Positions 8,366-16,379 of a stretch of 64,000 nt of DNA are shown piece by piece. Source of the DNA: JABDGC01 sp964449835 (lineage in GTDB: Bacteria; Pseudomonadota; Gammaproteobacteria; DSM-16500); NCBI GenBank assembly GCA_964449835.1, contig CAYVBZ010000001.1, forward strand, positions 1 to 64,000. The letters are read 5' to 3'. The translations under genes and the position numbers were made by a program. Within the stretch, counting starts at the first letter, position 1. The number at the start of each line of letters is the position of its first letter. The notes under the pieces are model-generated. The model saw only the letters and a program-made list of their open reading frames with translations. It did not search any database and was not told the origin of the DNA.

Positions 8366-9472
8366 ATGAAACAAGTTCTTATTCTTGGCGGCTATGGCAA
8401 TTTTGGTTCACGGATTGCCGCTGCCCTAGTAAAAAATAATATTTCAATCATTATTGCCGGGCGTGAAAAAGAAAAAGCAGAAGCCTTATGCAAGCAATTG
8501 AAAAAAGAGTGCGCCGCGAATTTGATCAGCGTTGCGGCCTTTGATGCGAATCAAGAACTGGCCCGTCAACTTGAAATTCTAAAACCCCTCGTTGTAATTA
8601 ATACAATAGGGCCGTTTCAAACGGCAGATTACTCTATTGCAAAAACTTGCATTCAACATCAGGTCCATTATATTGATCTTGCTGATGCACGTGATTTTGT
8701 CACAGGTATTACTAGCCTCAATTCTTTAGCGAAAGAAAATAAAGTCCTTGTCGTGAGCGGTGCAAGCACCGTGCCTGGCTTATCGTCTGCCGTTTTAGAC
8801 CACTATAAAAATGACTTCGCGACGCTTGACACACTCATCTATGGCATCAGCCCAGGCCAAAAAGCGCCGCGCGGGCTTGCGACGACAGAAGCCATTTTAA
8901 CTTATCTGGGCAAAGCCTTAAGGCCCTGGGGCCATCATGAACAAAAGTGTTTCGGTTGGCAGGACCTTTACCGTCAAGAATACCCTGAACTCGGCAAGCG
9001 CTGGATGGCAAATTGCGACATTCCTGATTTAGATTTATTTATTGATCGCTACAAATTAAAAAATATTCGCTTCTCCGCAGGAATGGAGAACAGCATGCTT
9101 CACTTGGGAATGTGGGCACTGTCCTACCTTGTGCGCTTTGGGTTTCCGCTTAACTTACCCAAGCATGCAAAATTTCTTTTAGCCTTAAGCCATTGCTTTG
9201 ACCGCTTTGGCACAGCCAACGGCGGCATGCACATGCTGATGAAGGGAACAAATAAAGAAGGAAAGGCCCACGAAATGAAATGGTTTATTATCGCAAAAAA
9301 TAATGATGGCCCTCAAATACCCTGCGTCCCCGCCATCCTTCTCGCTAAGAAAATCATTCAAGGTCAATTGCCTGCGAGCGGCGCTCTGCCCTGCGTTGGA
9401 CTGGTTTCCTTGGATGAATATATGAAGGAATTAGCTGCTTTTTCAATTAAACAACAGGTGATTACCGTCTAG
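8366..9472 (+). CDS. Saccharopine dehydrogenase-like NAD(P)-binding protein
   Basis: A 368-residue oxidoreductase-like protein. The N-terminus is a Rossmann fold with GGYGNFGSRIA (about residues 8-18) binding NAD(P), followed by the family phrases VVINTIGPFQTADYSIAKTC and DLADARDF. The long C-terminal half (HEMKWFIIAKNNDG, and a conserved PCVPAILLAKKI end) is typical of the saccharopine dehydrogenase NADP-binding superfamily, most members of which have no known substrate in bacteria. ATG 8366 is chosen over an upstream in-frame start at 8309 because the Rossmann strand begins immediately after it. The gene overlaps the ABC-F gene tail to tail by 4 nt. Confidence 0.8.
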   Translation: MKQVLILGGYGNFGSRIAAALVKNNISIIIAGREKEKAEALCKQLKKECAANLISVAAFDANQELARQLEILKPLVVINTIGPFQTADYSIAKTCIQHQVHYIDLADARDFVTGITSLNSLAKENKVLVVSGASTVPGLSSAVLDHYKNDFATLDTLIYGISPGQKAPRGLATTEAILTYLGKALRPWGHHEQKCFGWQDLYRQEYPELGKRWMANCDIPDLDLFIDRYKLKNIRFSAGMENSMLHLGMWALSYLVRFGFPLNLPKHAKFLLALSHCFDRFGTANGGMHMLMKGTNKEGKAHEMKWFIIAKNNDGPQIPCVPAILLAKKIIQGQLPASGALPCVGLVSLDEYMKELAAFSIKQQVITV

Positions 9473-11079
9473 CTAACGCCAGCCAGATAATCCTTGCCAT
9501 ACTGCGCCAAGTAATCCCGATAATTACCTAAATAGTTTTGAACACCGTGACGTTCCGTCAAGGCCAAGACCCGCGTAGACATGTGATCGATAAAATAACG
9601 GTTATGACTGACAAATAAAACGGCGCCATGAAATTTTTTCAAGGCTTCAATCAAAGCATCAATCGACTCAAGATCAAGATGGTTGGTCGGCTCATCCAGT
9701 ATCAAAACATTATTTTTTTGCAAAATTAATTTGACTAAAATGAGACGCGCCGCTTCGCCGCCGCTCAACATGGAAATTTTCTTTTCTACATCGCTGCCGC
9801 GAAATAAAGCCTGCCCCAGGGCTTTTCTCATATCTTGGGTTGAGGCAGTCACTTGTTTTTCCAGCCACTGCCAGATTGTCTCATTTTCAGGTAAGTCCTT
9901 ATGGTAGTCTTGTGCAAAATACCCGACCTGCACTGTTTCACTCCATTCAAAGCCTCCCTGGTCCGCCTGTAACTCTTTAAGCAAGACCTTTAACAAAGTA
10001 GACTTTCCAATTCCATTAGGGCCTATAATCGCGCATTTGTCCTGACGGCCTACATTAAAGCTGACATCGTTTAATAACACGCGCTCGTCAAATTTCTTGC
10101 TCAGCCGCTCCACCTTAATGACCATTTTTCCAGAAGGTTTATGGGGAGAAAATTGAAAATAGGGCTTCATAATATTGGAATCTTTGATTTCAACCAACTT
10201 GATGCGGTCAATCATTTTTTGCTTGGAGGCCGCTTGTGCCGCCTTACTCGCTTTTGCGCCAAAGCGATCGACGAAATGCTGCAAGGCGTCTATTTTCTTT
10301 TCTTGATTTTTGAGCTCGCTCTGTTTGAGGCGCAGCCTTTCTTCTTTGCTCTGACAAAACTGATCGTAATTCCCCACATAATCTGTGACGGTATCGTAAT
10401 CAATATCCAGAATATTCGTCGCCAAGTTATTGAGAAAGCCCCGGTCATGGGAAATAAAAATTAATAGGCCCTTAAAACTATAAATAAGGAATTCTTCTAA
10501 CCAGGCGATTGAGGAAATATCCAAGTGGTTGGTAGGCTCATCCAAAAGCATAATATCCGGTTTTTGAAACAGGACCTGCGCTAACAAAACACGCAACTTA
10601 TAACCGCCAGACAAAGCACTCAGCGGTCCATCATGAAACTTTTCCGCAATACCAAGACCTAAGAGTAAATTTTTTGCGACCGACTCAGCCTCATAGCCGT
10701 CTTGGTGCATGATAACTTCTTCTAATTCGCTAAGACGATAACCATCCGCTTCGGTGAAATCGTCTTTAGTGAATAAAGCTTCTTTTTCACTGAGCGCATT
10801 CCACAATATTTCATTCCCACGGAGGACCACATCGATAAGACGGTCTCCTTCATAACGGAAATGGTCCTGTTTTAGAATGCCAACACTGAGATCTTTTGCT
10901 TTTTCCACAGAACCACGACTAGCAGCCTCTTCAGCCGCTAAGATTTTCAAAAAGGTCGATTTACCCGTGCCATTCGCTCCAACGACACCATAGCGTTGCG
11001 AAGGGAGTAAAATCAGGTTAACTTCTTGAAATAAGGATTTTTTTCCATATTCCATGCATAAATCGCGGACATCTAGCAT
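9469..11079 (-). CDS. ybiT: ABC-F ATPase, YbiT-like
   Basis: A 536-residue soluble protein with two ABC ATPase domains and no membrane segment. Domain 1 has Walker A GANGTGKST and signature LSGGYK, with Walker B LLDEPTNHLD. A charged linker (about 240-320) is the ABC-F tRNA-interaction helix region. Domain 2 has GPNGIGKST, LSGGEAAR and LILDEPTNHLD. Length and sequence fit the YbiT branch, which acts on ribosomes to resolve stalled translation. ATG 11079 is preferred (GAGAGTGG upstream, family-like ML start); a GTG at 11088 is also open. The downstream end overlaps the convergent oxidoreductase gene by 4 nt. Confidence 0.92.
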   Translation of the reverse strand: MLDVRDLCMEYGKKSLFQEVNLILLPSQRYGVVGANGTGKSTFLKILAAEEAASRGSVEKAKDLSVGILKQDHFRYEGDRLIDVVLRGNEILWNALSEKEALFTKDDFTEADGYRLSELEEVIMHQDGYEAESVAKNLLLGLGIAEKFHDGPLSALSGGYKLRVLLAQVLFQKPDIMLLDEPTNHLDISSIAWLEEFLIYSFKGLLIFISHDRGFLNNLATNILDIDYDTVTDYVGNYDQFCQSKEERLRLKQSELKNQEKKIDALQHFVDRFGAKASKAAQAASKQKMIDRIKLVEIKDSNIMKPYFQFSPHKPSGKMVIKVERLSKKFDERVLLNDVSFNVGRQDKCAIIGPNGIGKSTLLKVLLKELQADQGGFEWSETVQVGYFAQDYHKDLPENETIWQWLEKQVTASTQDMRKALGQALFRGSDVEKKISMLSGGEAARLILVKLILQKNNVLILDEPTNHLDLESIDALIEALKKFHGAVLFVSHNRYFIDHMSTRVLALTERHGVQNYLGNYRDYLAQYGKDYLAGVS

Positions 11080-11295
11080 TGATACCACTCTCGTTAAATG
11101 TGCCTTAAGAAAGCTCTTCTAAGGCTGCTTAATTTAAAGGCCAACTTTAACACAGAATAAGCTAACTGGACAGCGGGCCTGGCACTAAGATTTCCCAATG
11201 CCCATTCGGCAAATAACACCGCGATTAAATAAAAATTAATATTAAATCAATAACTTAACGGTAAAAACCTATACCCATCCGCTTTAAAATGCTAT

Positions 11296-11301
11296 TATAA
11301 T
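11296..11301 (+). promoter_or_regulatory. Possible -10 element for the Cys-rich secreted peptide gene
   Basis: A perfect TATAAT lies 62 nt before the start of the small gene at 11363. No convincing -35 sits 16-18 nt upstream, so this is only a candidate. The same GCTATTATAAT context occurs before the outer-membrane gene at 34483. Confidence 0.3.
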
Positions 11302-11362
11302 ATTTGAATGTGTACCAGCTTTATTTAATCCCTTTGGGAGTTTATTAACAGGAGGTTTTATT

Positions 11363-11551
11363 ATGTTATCTAAAAAACTCGCAGTGATCTCTGCAATCGT
11401 TCTGATGTTTGGTTGTCTGAACATTGCTTCCGCCGGTTATGACACGGGTTGCAATGGTCCAGATCCCTACAGCAAATTTAACAACTGTTGCTGCAAAACC
11501 TGCCCTGATTATCCAGATCAGTTTATTCACGGCGGGCGTCTCGTTTACTAA
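11363..11551 (+). CDS. Small secreted cysteine-rich protein
   Basis: A 62-residue protein with a clear Sec signal peptide: a KK n-region, a hydrophobic core (LAVISAIVLMFGCLNIA) and likely cleavage after ASA at about residue 24. The mature part of about 38 residues has five cysteines, including CCCKTC, plus a proline- and aspartate-rich stretch. It could bind metal or form disulfides in the periplasm. No family is recognised. A strong ribosome site (AGGAGG), a TATAAT upstream and a strong terminator right after the stop show a self-contained, probably well-expressed single gene. A cysteine at residue 18 inside the core does not form a normal lipobox. Confidence 0.72.
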   Translation: MLSKKLAVISAIVLMFGCLNIASAGYDTGCNGPDPYSKFNNCCCKTCPDYPDQFIHGGRLVY

Positions 11552-11562
11552 GAGTGGTTGAA

Positions 11563-11600
11563 AACGAAGGGAATGCCTTGCGCTTCCCTTCGTTTTTTTT
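11563..11600 (+). terminator. Rho-independent terminator
   Basis: An 11-bp stem (AACGAAGGGAA with TTCCCTTCGTT) and a 9-nt loop are followed by a run of T, 12 nt after the stop of the Cys-rich peptide gene. Confidence 0.88.
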
Positions 11601-11646
11601 AAGTTAAAACACCTTGTTTTGACTTCAGCGCAGTACTCAAATTATA

Positions 11647-11754
11647 TTTCCCACGGGGAATGAATCCCCGTGGGAAACCAAAGAGGATACGAGAGCAAGC
11701 TCTCTACTCCCCTTTGGAAACCCCTTAGCTAGAGAGCCCGCGGCAAGCCGCGGG
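11647..11754. repeat. Cluster of three palindromic (REP-like) hairpins
   Basis: Three inverted repeats lie in a row. The first has 13-bp perfect arms (11647-11659 and 11665-11677). The second is ccaaag...ctttgg with an inner gagagc-aa-gctctc (about 11679-11717). The third is cccgcggc-aa-gccgcggg (11737-11754). The last one lies inside the 3' end of the DAACS gene and codes its final residues. The arrangement suits a dispersed palindromic element rather than an ordinary terminator, since no T-run follows. Confidence 0.75.
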
Positions 11755-12913
11755 GTAAACTCTTTAAATAATTCGCTTTAAAACTCATTAGCCGGTCCAT
11801 TCCCTTGGCAAAAGCACCATTGCCAAAAACATTGGCGCAGGTAATCACGGGATCAAATAAAATATAAACCGCTGTAATCAGTGATAACATTTCCGCGTTA
11901 AAACCAAGATAAGTTTCAAGCACAGGCAACATCACCAATATGCCGCCCCCGGGTATAGCTGCGACAGAAAACTTCGCCAACACAAAATAGCACACAAAAA
12001 CCAGGTAGCTCATTAATCCGGGTTCAGCGACGCCAAAACTTTTCATAATGGCAAAAGCAAAGATTGGAATAGCAAAACAATCGCCAATAAGATGGATGTT
12101 GACAGTCACTGGAACTATGGCTCGAATCACGTCTTTGTGCTTGGCATTATTTTCAGCGCCGATAATCGTGAGCGGGAGGACCGCCGCGCTCGACATGGTG
12201 CTAAAACCAGAAATCGCGGCAGGCAACATGTTTTTAAGGCTAGACAGGGCACGCGACAGATTGAAACGATTAAAAAGAAAATAAAGGAAGAAAATATAGC
12301 CAAATTGCGCGGCAGCGATAATAACGAAAATTTTGAGGTAATCCTGCATGATAGTCTGCATGACGCCGTCATATTGGAGCTTCACGACAAAACCTGCGAC
12401 AAAAAATGGAATAACCAAGGTAATCATTTTGAGAACTTTTGAAACCAGCCCATTTAATTTATCGGCGCTCCATTGCGCAAAAGCGGGTTTGAAAATACCC
12501 AGGCCAACGCCCAATAAAATGCCTAAAAACATGGCCTTGTTATTAGCCAGTAATTTAGGCAGTGCCAAAGTCCAGGACGCTGTAAGACCTTGATCTGCTT
12601 TTGGCAAAGCAAAGGACAAATCAAACTGATAGATCCAGGAACCTACATAGTGACTTAAGAAAGTGGACAGAAAATTCGAACAACAGACGCAGAAAAGAAT
12701 TCCCGCGATAATAGCAGTTGCGCGATGCGCCAAGGAAACCGCTGTTTTATAAAGCAAAGCAAAAATAATAAAAGGCAGGAGAAAAACAATTCCTGATTTA
12801 ATACTTAAGCTCAGGGCATAAATCGCTTCTTTGGTCTGCAAGGAAAGATAGGGACTCAGCCACAAGGCCCCTAAAATGACACAGATAAGTATAATTGGCA
12901 TTTTGCGGAACAT
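11729..12913 (-). CDS. Dicarboxylate/amino acid:cation symporter (DAACS), divergent
   Basis: A 394-residue membrane carrier of the GltP/DctA superfamily, which imports acidic or other amino acids or dicarboxylates with Na+ or H+. Recognisable motifs are the serine-rich hairpin (GFSTMSSAAVLPLTI), the second hairpin (AAIPGGGILVMLPVL) and the transmembrane 8 motif (DPVITCANVFGNG), all somewhat off consensus. The substrate-setting residues differ from true glutamate carriers, so the substrate is open. The last nine residues (LPRGLPRAL) are encoded by a palindromic repeat and are probably not ancestral. The start has AAGAGAGA upstream. A second, more typical member is at 14544. Confidence 0.82.
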   Translation of the reverse strand: MFRKMPIILICVILGALWLSPYLSLQTKEAIYALSLSIKSGIVFLLPFIIFALLYKTAVSLAHRATAIIAGILFCVCCSNFLSTFLSHYVGSWIYQFDLSFALPKADQGLTASWTLALPKLLANNKAMFLGILLGVGLGIFKPAFAQWSADKLNGLVSKVLKMITLVIPFFVAGFVVKLQYDGVMQTIMQDYLKIFVIIAAAQFGYIFFLYFLFNRFNLSRALSSLKNMLPAAISGFSTMSSAAVLPLTIIGAENNAKHKDVIRAIVPVTVNIHLIGDCFAIPIFAFAIMKSFGVAEPGLMSYLVFVCYFVLAKFSVAAIPGGGILVMLPVLETYLGFNAEMLSLITAVYILFDPVITCANVFGNGAFAKGMDRLMSFKANYLKSLPRGLPRAL

Positions 12914-13243
12914 ATTTATTTTCTCTCTTAATGACGGTTAATTTAGGGCTGGAATATTAAGATAATGATAGGCTTGCGCCCGTAGTGGACGGAGAAAATG
13001 GGGTTAGGTGTGGCATTAAAAGCATAGAAAATTGCTCGTTTGTTTTTCAAACGATTATTCTAGCAAAAAAGGGGGGGAGGAGGCAATGAGAAGGTGGTGA
13101 GAGAAGGCGGTGAGAAGGCGGCCCTTCGAGACGGCGCTTCGCACCTTCTCAGGGGAAACGGCTATAAATAAAACCAGGGGGAACGGTTATAAATAAAAAT
13201 GGGGCCGGTTTAAAGCGGCCCCATGGGTTAAAACAAACCTGAA
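12914..13243. other. Gene-free stretch with repeats
   Basis: This gap holds G-rich purine tracts (about 13070-13120), a dispersed-type inverted piece (about 13118-13155, cccttcgagacggcgcttcgc and its partial complement), and a 23-bp imperfect direct repeat at 13152-13174 and 13177-13199. The terminator of the gene at 13244 follows. No coding signal was seen. Confidence 0.5.
13201..13222 (-). terminator. Rho-independent terminator
   Basis: A seven-bp GC stem (GGGGCCG with CGGCCCC) lies 22 nt past the stop of the minus-strand gene at 13244. On that strand it is followed by ATTTTTATTT. Confidence 0.75.
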
Positions 13244-13579
13244 TTAAACGCGATGCAGCGTCGCCTCAATTTCTTTCGTAATCCTCAAGATGCTATTACG
13301 CGCTCTTGTATGTTCAGCATGATTACGGCTTTGTTTGAGGTGGGCTTTTTTCAAGGTCTTGTGCATGGCTTGAGAGTGACGGCTATTCAACATCAAGCTC
13401 TTATAAGCCTTGCTCTTCTTATCAAAGGTCTTTATTTCTTGGTTCTGACGCTTGACCAGCTTTTCCAGGTTACGAAGTGCGCTGATCACACGCTTGTTCG
13501 CGCCTTTCCATTTTTTATTTTCAGACAACCAACGAACTTGATCATGTTTCCATTTTTTATGCTCTCTGGTGATAGTCAT
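13244..13579 (-). CDS. Small basic coiled-coil protein, hypothetical
   Basis: A 111-residue very basic, Lys/Arg/His-rich protein with no signal peptide or membrane segment. The heptad-like pattern over most of its length (for example VISALRNLEKLVKRQNQEI, about 31-50) predicts a long helix or coiled coil. No known family is recognised; nucleic-acid binding would fit the charge but is a guess. A terminator follows, and the gene reads away from the divergent Bax-inhibitor gene, so it is a single transcription unit. Confidence 0.65.
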   Translation of the reverse strand: MTITREHKKWKHDQVRWLSENKKWKGANKRVISALRNLEKLVKRQNQEIKTFDKKSKAYKSLMLNSRHSQAMHKTLKKAHLKQSRNHAEHTRARNSILRITKEIEATLHRV

Positions 13580-13765
13580 TGCTACTACTCCTATCCATTT
13601 GAGATGATACTTATATTATATCAAAATTTTGCAAGTGGCCCAAGATTGAGAGGGAGTTGAACCATGGGCTAAGTGATTGATATTAAAAAAATATCGGTTT
13701 TAAATGGATTTTAATAAAAGGATGGGTATACTAGTACCTAGCGGAAAATAACTATAGGAGTCTCC

Positions 13766-14479
13766 ATGCAACCTTCAAACCGTAACTACAGCATAACGCG
13801 CGTCAAAAATACAACCGCAACTGCTTCCTTCATGAGCCGAGTTTATTTCTGGATGATGGGCGGCATTCTCATGAGCGGCATCACAGCCTACGTTGTTGCC
13901 TCTCAACCCAAGATGGTGCTCTATCTCGCACAAAATCGCGGCATCTTTTTTGGCTTGATGATCTTTCAATTAATTGCCGTTGTGGCCCTAAGCGCAGCAG
14001 TTCAACGCATGAGCGTCGCCTTGGCCTCCGCTATTTATGCGCTTTATGCAACCTTGGTCGGCGTTACTTTTTCCACGTTATTCCTCGTTTATTCCATTCC
14101 GAGTATTAGCTTGGCCTTCTTTACCACGGCCTTTTCCTTTGCCGGTTTAAGTTTTTACGGTTCAGTGACCAAACGCGATCTCGGCCCTCTTGGCTCTTTC
14201 TGCATGATGGGTTTATTTGGCATGATTGCCATTATGATATTGGGAATCTTTTTTCCCTCCATGATGGGCTCTTCTATGCAACTGACAATTTCCGCCCTGG
14301 GTGTCCTCATTTTTTCAGGTCTCACCGCCTATGACACACAAAAAATTAAAGCCCTGCAATTTCAATTCGCGACTGAAGAACAAGCCAGAAAAGGTGCGAT
14401 TCATGGTGCACTGATTTTGTATCTCGATTTTATTAACTTGTTCATTAGCATTCTGCGATTAATGGGCAATCGCCGCTAA
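13766..14479 (+). CDS. Bax inhibitor-1/YccA (TMBIM) family membrane protein
   Basis: A 237-residue protein with seven predicted membrane helices after a 20-residue soluble N-terminus. Family marks are the FMSRVYFWMMGGILMSG first helix, the GLTAYDTQKIK loop with the conserved aspartate, and the C-terminal GALILYLDFINLFISILRLMG. Bacterial members (YccA, YbhL, YetJ) act as membrane protease modulators or calcium-leak channels. TAGGAG precedes the ATG by 5 nt and a TATACT lies at 13727-13732. The DAACS gene follows 64 nt later on the same strand. Confidence 0.92.
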   Translation: MQPSNRNYSITRVKNTTATASFMSRVYFWMMGGILMSGITAYVVASQPKMVLYLAQNRGIFFGLMIFQLIAVVALSAAVQRMSVALASAIYALYATLVGVTFSTLFLVYSIPSISLAFFTTAFSFAGLSFYGSVTKRDLGPLGSFCMMGLFGMIAIMILGIFFPSMMGSSMQLTISALGVLIFSGLTAYDTQKIKALQFQFATEEQARKGAIHGALILYLDFINLFISILRLMGNRR

Positions 14480-14543
14480 GTCAAATTGCAGCCATAAAAC
14501 CTGAAGACAAGGAAGTCTTCATTATCAAAATTACTGAACACAC

Positions 14544-15782
14544 ATGAAACTAAAACGCGCAACAACTTTTTATTTTATTGCCATTGCCTTGGGCCTTTTC
14601 AGTGGAATCTCGGATATCCCTGCCTTCCATGCCTTGGCCGCCCTCATTTCAGACTTTTTCATCCGAATTTTTAAATGCATCAGCTTGCCCATCATCGCCC
14701 TTTCTCTCATCGTGACCTTGTCCGGCTATAGTGCGGAAGTGAGCATGAAAAAAATATGGAAGCGCACCATTTTCTTTACCTTATCAACCACCTTAATTGC
14801 CGCCTCCGTTACCGCCCTGCTTTATCTTTTAATTCAACCACAAAATATCAATGAACTCAGCAGCAGCCTAAGGCCTCCACCCGCCTCCCTCACTTATTTG
14901 CAGCATCTTTCCAGCTTAATCCCGACCAACTTCTTTGCGCCTTTTATCGAGCAGCAAGTCATGGGCGTACTCTTGATTGGCATTCTGATTGGATTTGCGG
15001 TCCGCTTCATTCCTGACAAGGAAGCGCGCGAGACCTGCATTCACTTTTTCAAAGGGCTGCATAGCATTCTGATGGTCCTCACCCGCTGGGTTGTTGCCAT
15101 TATTCCTTTGGGTCTTTTTGGTTTTGTCAGCGTTACCGCAACTCAATTTCGTCACGGCATGGAATTAAAGGGAATCGGCCAGTACCTTGCTATTGTCGTT
15201 TTAGCGAATTTAGTGCAAGGCTTTTTGGTTCTTCCCTTCTGGCTCAAACTCAATGGCTTAAAACCTTTTGAAATTATGCGTAAAATGTTACCGGCTTTGT
15301 CTTTGGCCTTTTTCTCAAAATCTTCCGCTGGCACTTTACCTGTCACCATTGAAACGGCCGAGAAAAACTTAGGGCTGCAGCCAAAAATTTGCCGCCTAGT
15401 CCTTCCGCTTTGCACCAGTCTCAACATGAATGGCTGCGCCGCCTTCATTTTCGCGACTGTGATTTATTTAATGCAAAATCATGGCATAGAAATAAATTAT
15501 GCAACGCTGCTCATTTGGGTTTTTGTCGCGACTATTACCGCCATTGGAAACGCGGGTGTGCCCATGGGTTGTTTCTTTCTCAGCGCCAGTCTTTTAGCGA
15601 GCATCAATGTTCCCATTACGCTGATGGGAATTATTTTGCCTTTTTATAGCCTAATCGACATGCTGGAAACTGCGCTCAATGTCTGGTCAGACAGCTGTGT
15701 TACACAAGTCGTGCACGAAAAAAGCCTCCAAGACGAAGCCGCCTTAAAAAAGCTCTCCTTGCAAACTATCCCACCTTTTTGA
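14544..15782 (+). CDS. Dicarboxylate/amino acid:cation symporter (DAACS)
   Basis: A 412-residue inner-membrane symporter. Motifs in order: AFFSKSSAGTLPVT (serine-rich hairpin 1), LPLCTSLNMNGCAAF (the NMDGT motif, here NMNG), NAGVPMGCFFLSASLL (hairpin 2) and DMLETALNVWSDSCVTQVV (the DRxRTxxNVxGD motif, here with M and L for the basic residues). Loss of the arginine that binds the side-chain carboxylate of glutamate or aspartate suggests a neutral substrate such as serine or threonine; that is inference. Its end overlaps a convergent small membrane-protein gene by 17 nt. Confidence 0.87.
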   Translation: MKLKRATTFYFIAIALGLFSGISDIPAFHALAALISDFFIRIFKCISLPIIALSLIVTLSGYSAEVSMKKIWKRTIFFTLSTTLIAASVTALLYLLIQPQNINELSSSLRPPPASLTYLQHLSSLIPTNFFAPFIEQQVMGVLLIGILIGFAVRFIPDKEARETCIHFFKGLHSILMVLTRWVVAIIPLGLFGFVSVTATQFRHGMELKGIGQYLAIVVLANLVQGFLVLPFWLKLNGLKPFEIMRKMLPALSLAFFSKSSAGTLPVTIETAEKNLGLQPKICRLVLPLCTSLNMNGCAAFIFATVIYLMQNHGIEINYATLLIWVFVATITAIGNAGVPMGCFFLSASLLASINVPITLMGIILPFYSLIDMLETALNVWSDSCVTQVVHEKSLQDEAALKKLSLQTIPPF

Positions 15783-15936
15783 TGGTAAGATCACGATACT
15801 CATCCTTTCCTTCAATCACTAGGCCTTTTTGCGGCTGGGCGAAAGGGAGAACATGAAGTCCATAGACCAAACTAATTCCAATGATCAAGATATTAAACGC
15901 TATAATTAAACCTAAGCTATAAGTCGTTCTTCTCAT
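15766..15936 (-). CDS. Small single-span membrane protein
   Basis: A 56-residue protein: a short basic N-terminus (MRRTTYS), one hydrophobic helix (LGLIIAFNILIIGISLVYGL) and a polar tail ending IKKVG. ATG 15936 has AAGGAAG 9 nt upstream, better supported than the TTG at 15963. The end overlaps the symporter gene tail to tail by 17 nt. No family is recognised; it could be a small membrane regulator or cytochrome-like accessory subunit, but nothing in the sequence decides this. Confidence 0.5.
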   Translation of the reverse strand: MRRTTYSLGLIIAFNILIIGISLVYGLHVLPFAQPQKGLVIEGKDEYRDLTIKKVG

Positions 15937-16039
15937 GAGGACATACTTCCTTGTAGTTGCCAAACTCCAGGTTATACTTCAGCATAAAATTCAAGTAAAT
16001 GATACAATTAAAAAAGAAGTCCGGTACAGGGAGTATAAA

Positions 16040-16360
16040 ATGTTAATCACTTTTAGCTGCAAAGCTTATGCCAATGTGACTCTCTTTGGAGACGTCGGAC
16101 AACAACTTCTAAAGATTATGGGTTATAAGGCAGCTTCTTCTGGGGCCATTTCTGCCGATGCTGTTCCCGCTGTCTTAGAACGCTTACAAAAAGCGATGAC
16201 CTATGAAAAGGAAAGAGTCCCGAGCAAAACCGCCCAGGGAAATAAAGATGCTGATTTCTCCGACGAGACCATCAGTCTAGCCAAGCGTGCTCTGCCCTTG
16301 ATTGAATTACTGAAAGCAGCTGCGGAAGATCAATGCAATGTCTGGTGGGAAGCGAAATAA
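16040..16360 (+). CDS. DUF1840 family protein
   Basis: A 106-residue soluble protein of the DUF1840 type: MLITFSCKAYANVTLFGDVG start, the GxISAxxVPxxLxxL central stretch, and a C-terminal LPLIELLKAAA...VWWEAK. The family is widespread in beta- and gammaproteobacteria and has no assigned function. GGGAG precedes ATG 16040; the longer frame from 15935 has no supporting signal. It stands between two transporter genes and converges with lysP. Confidence 0.85.
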   Translation: MLITFSCKAYANVTLFGDVGQQLLKIMGYKAASSGAISADAVPAVLERLQKAMTYEKERVPSKTAQGNKDADFSDETISLAKRALPLIELLKAAAEDQCNVWWEAK

Positions 16361-16379
16361 CCCCCCCTCACTCCACTGG

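Noticed and set aside
12048..12593. Several plus-strand frames of 78-116 codons
   Set aside because: All lie antisense to the DAACS gene, which has clear family motifs.
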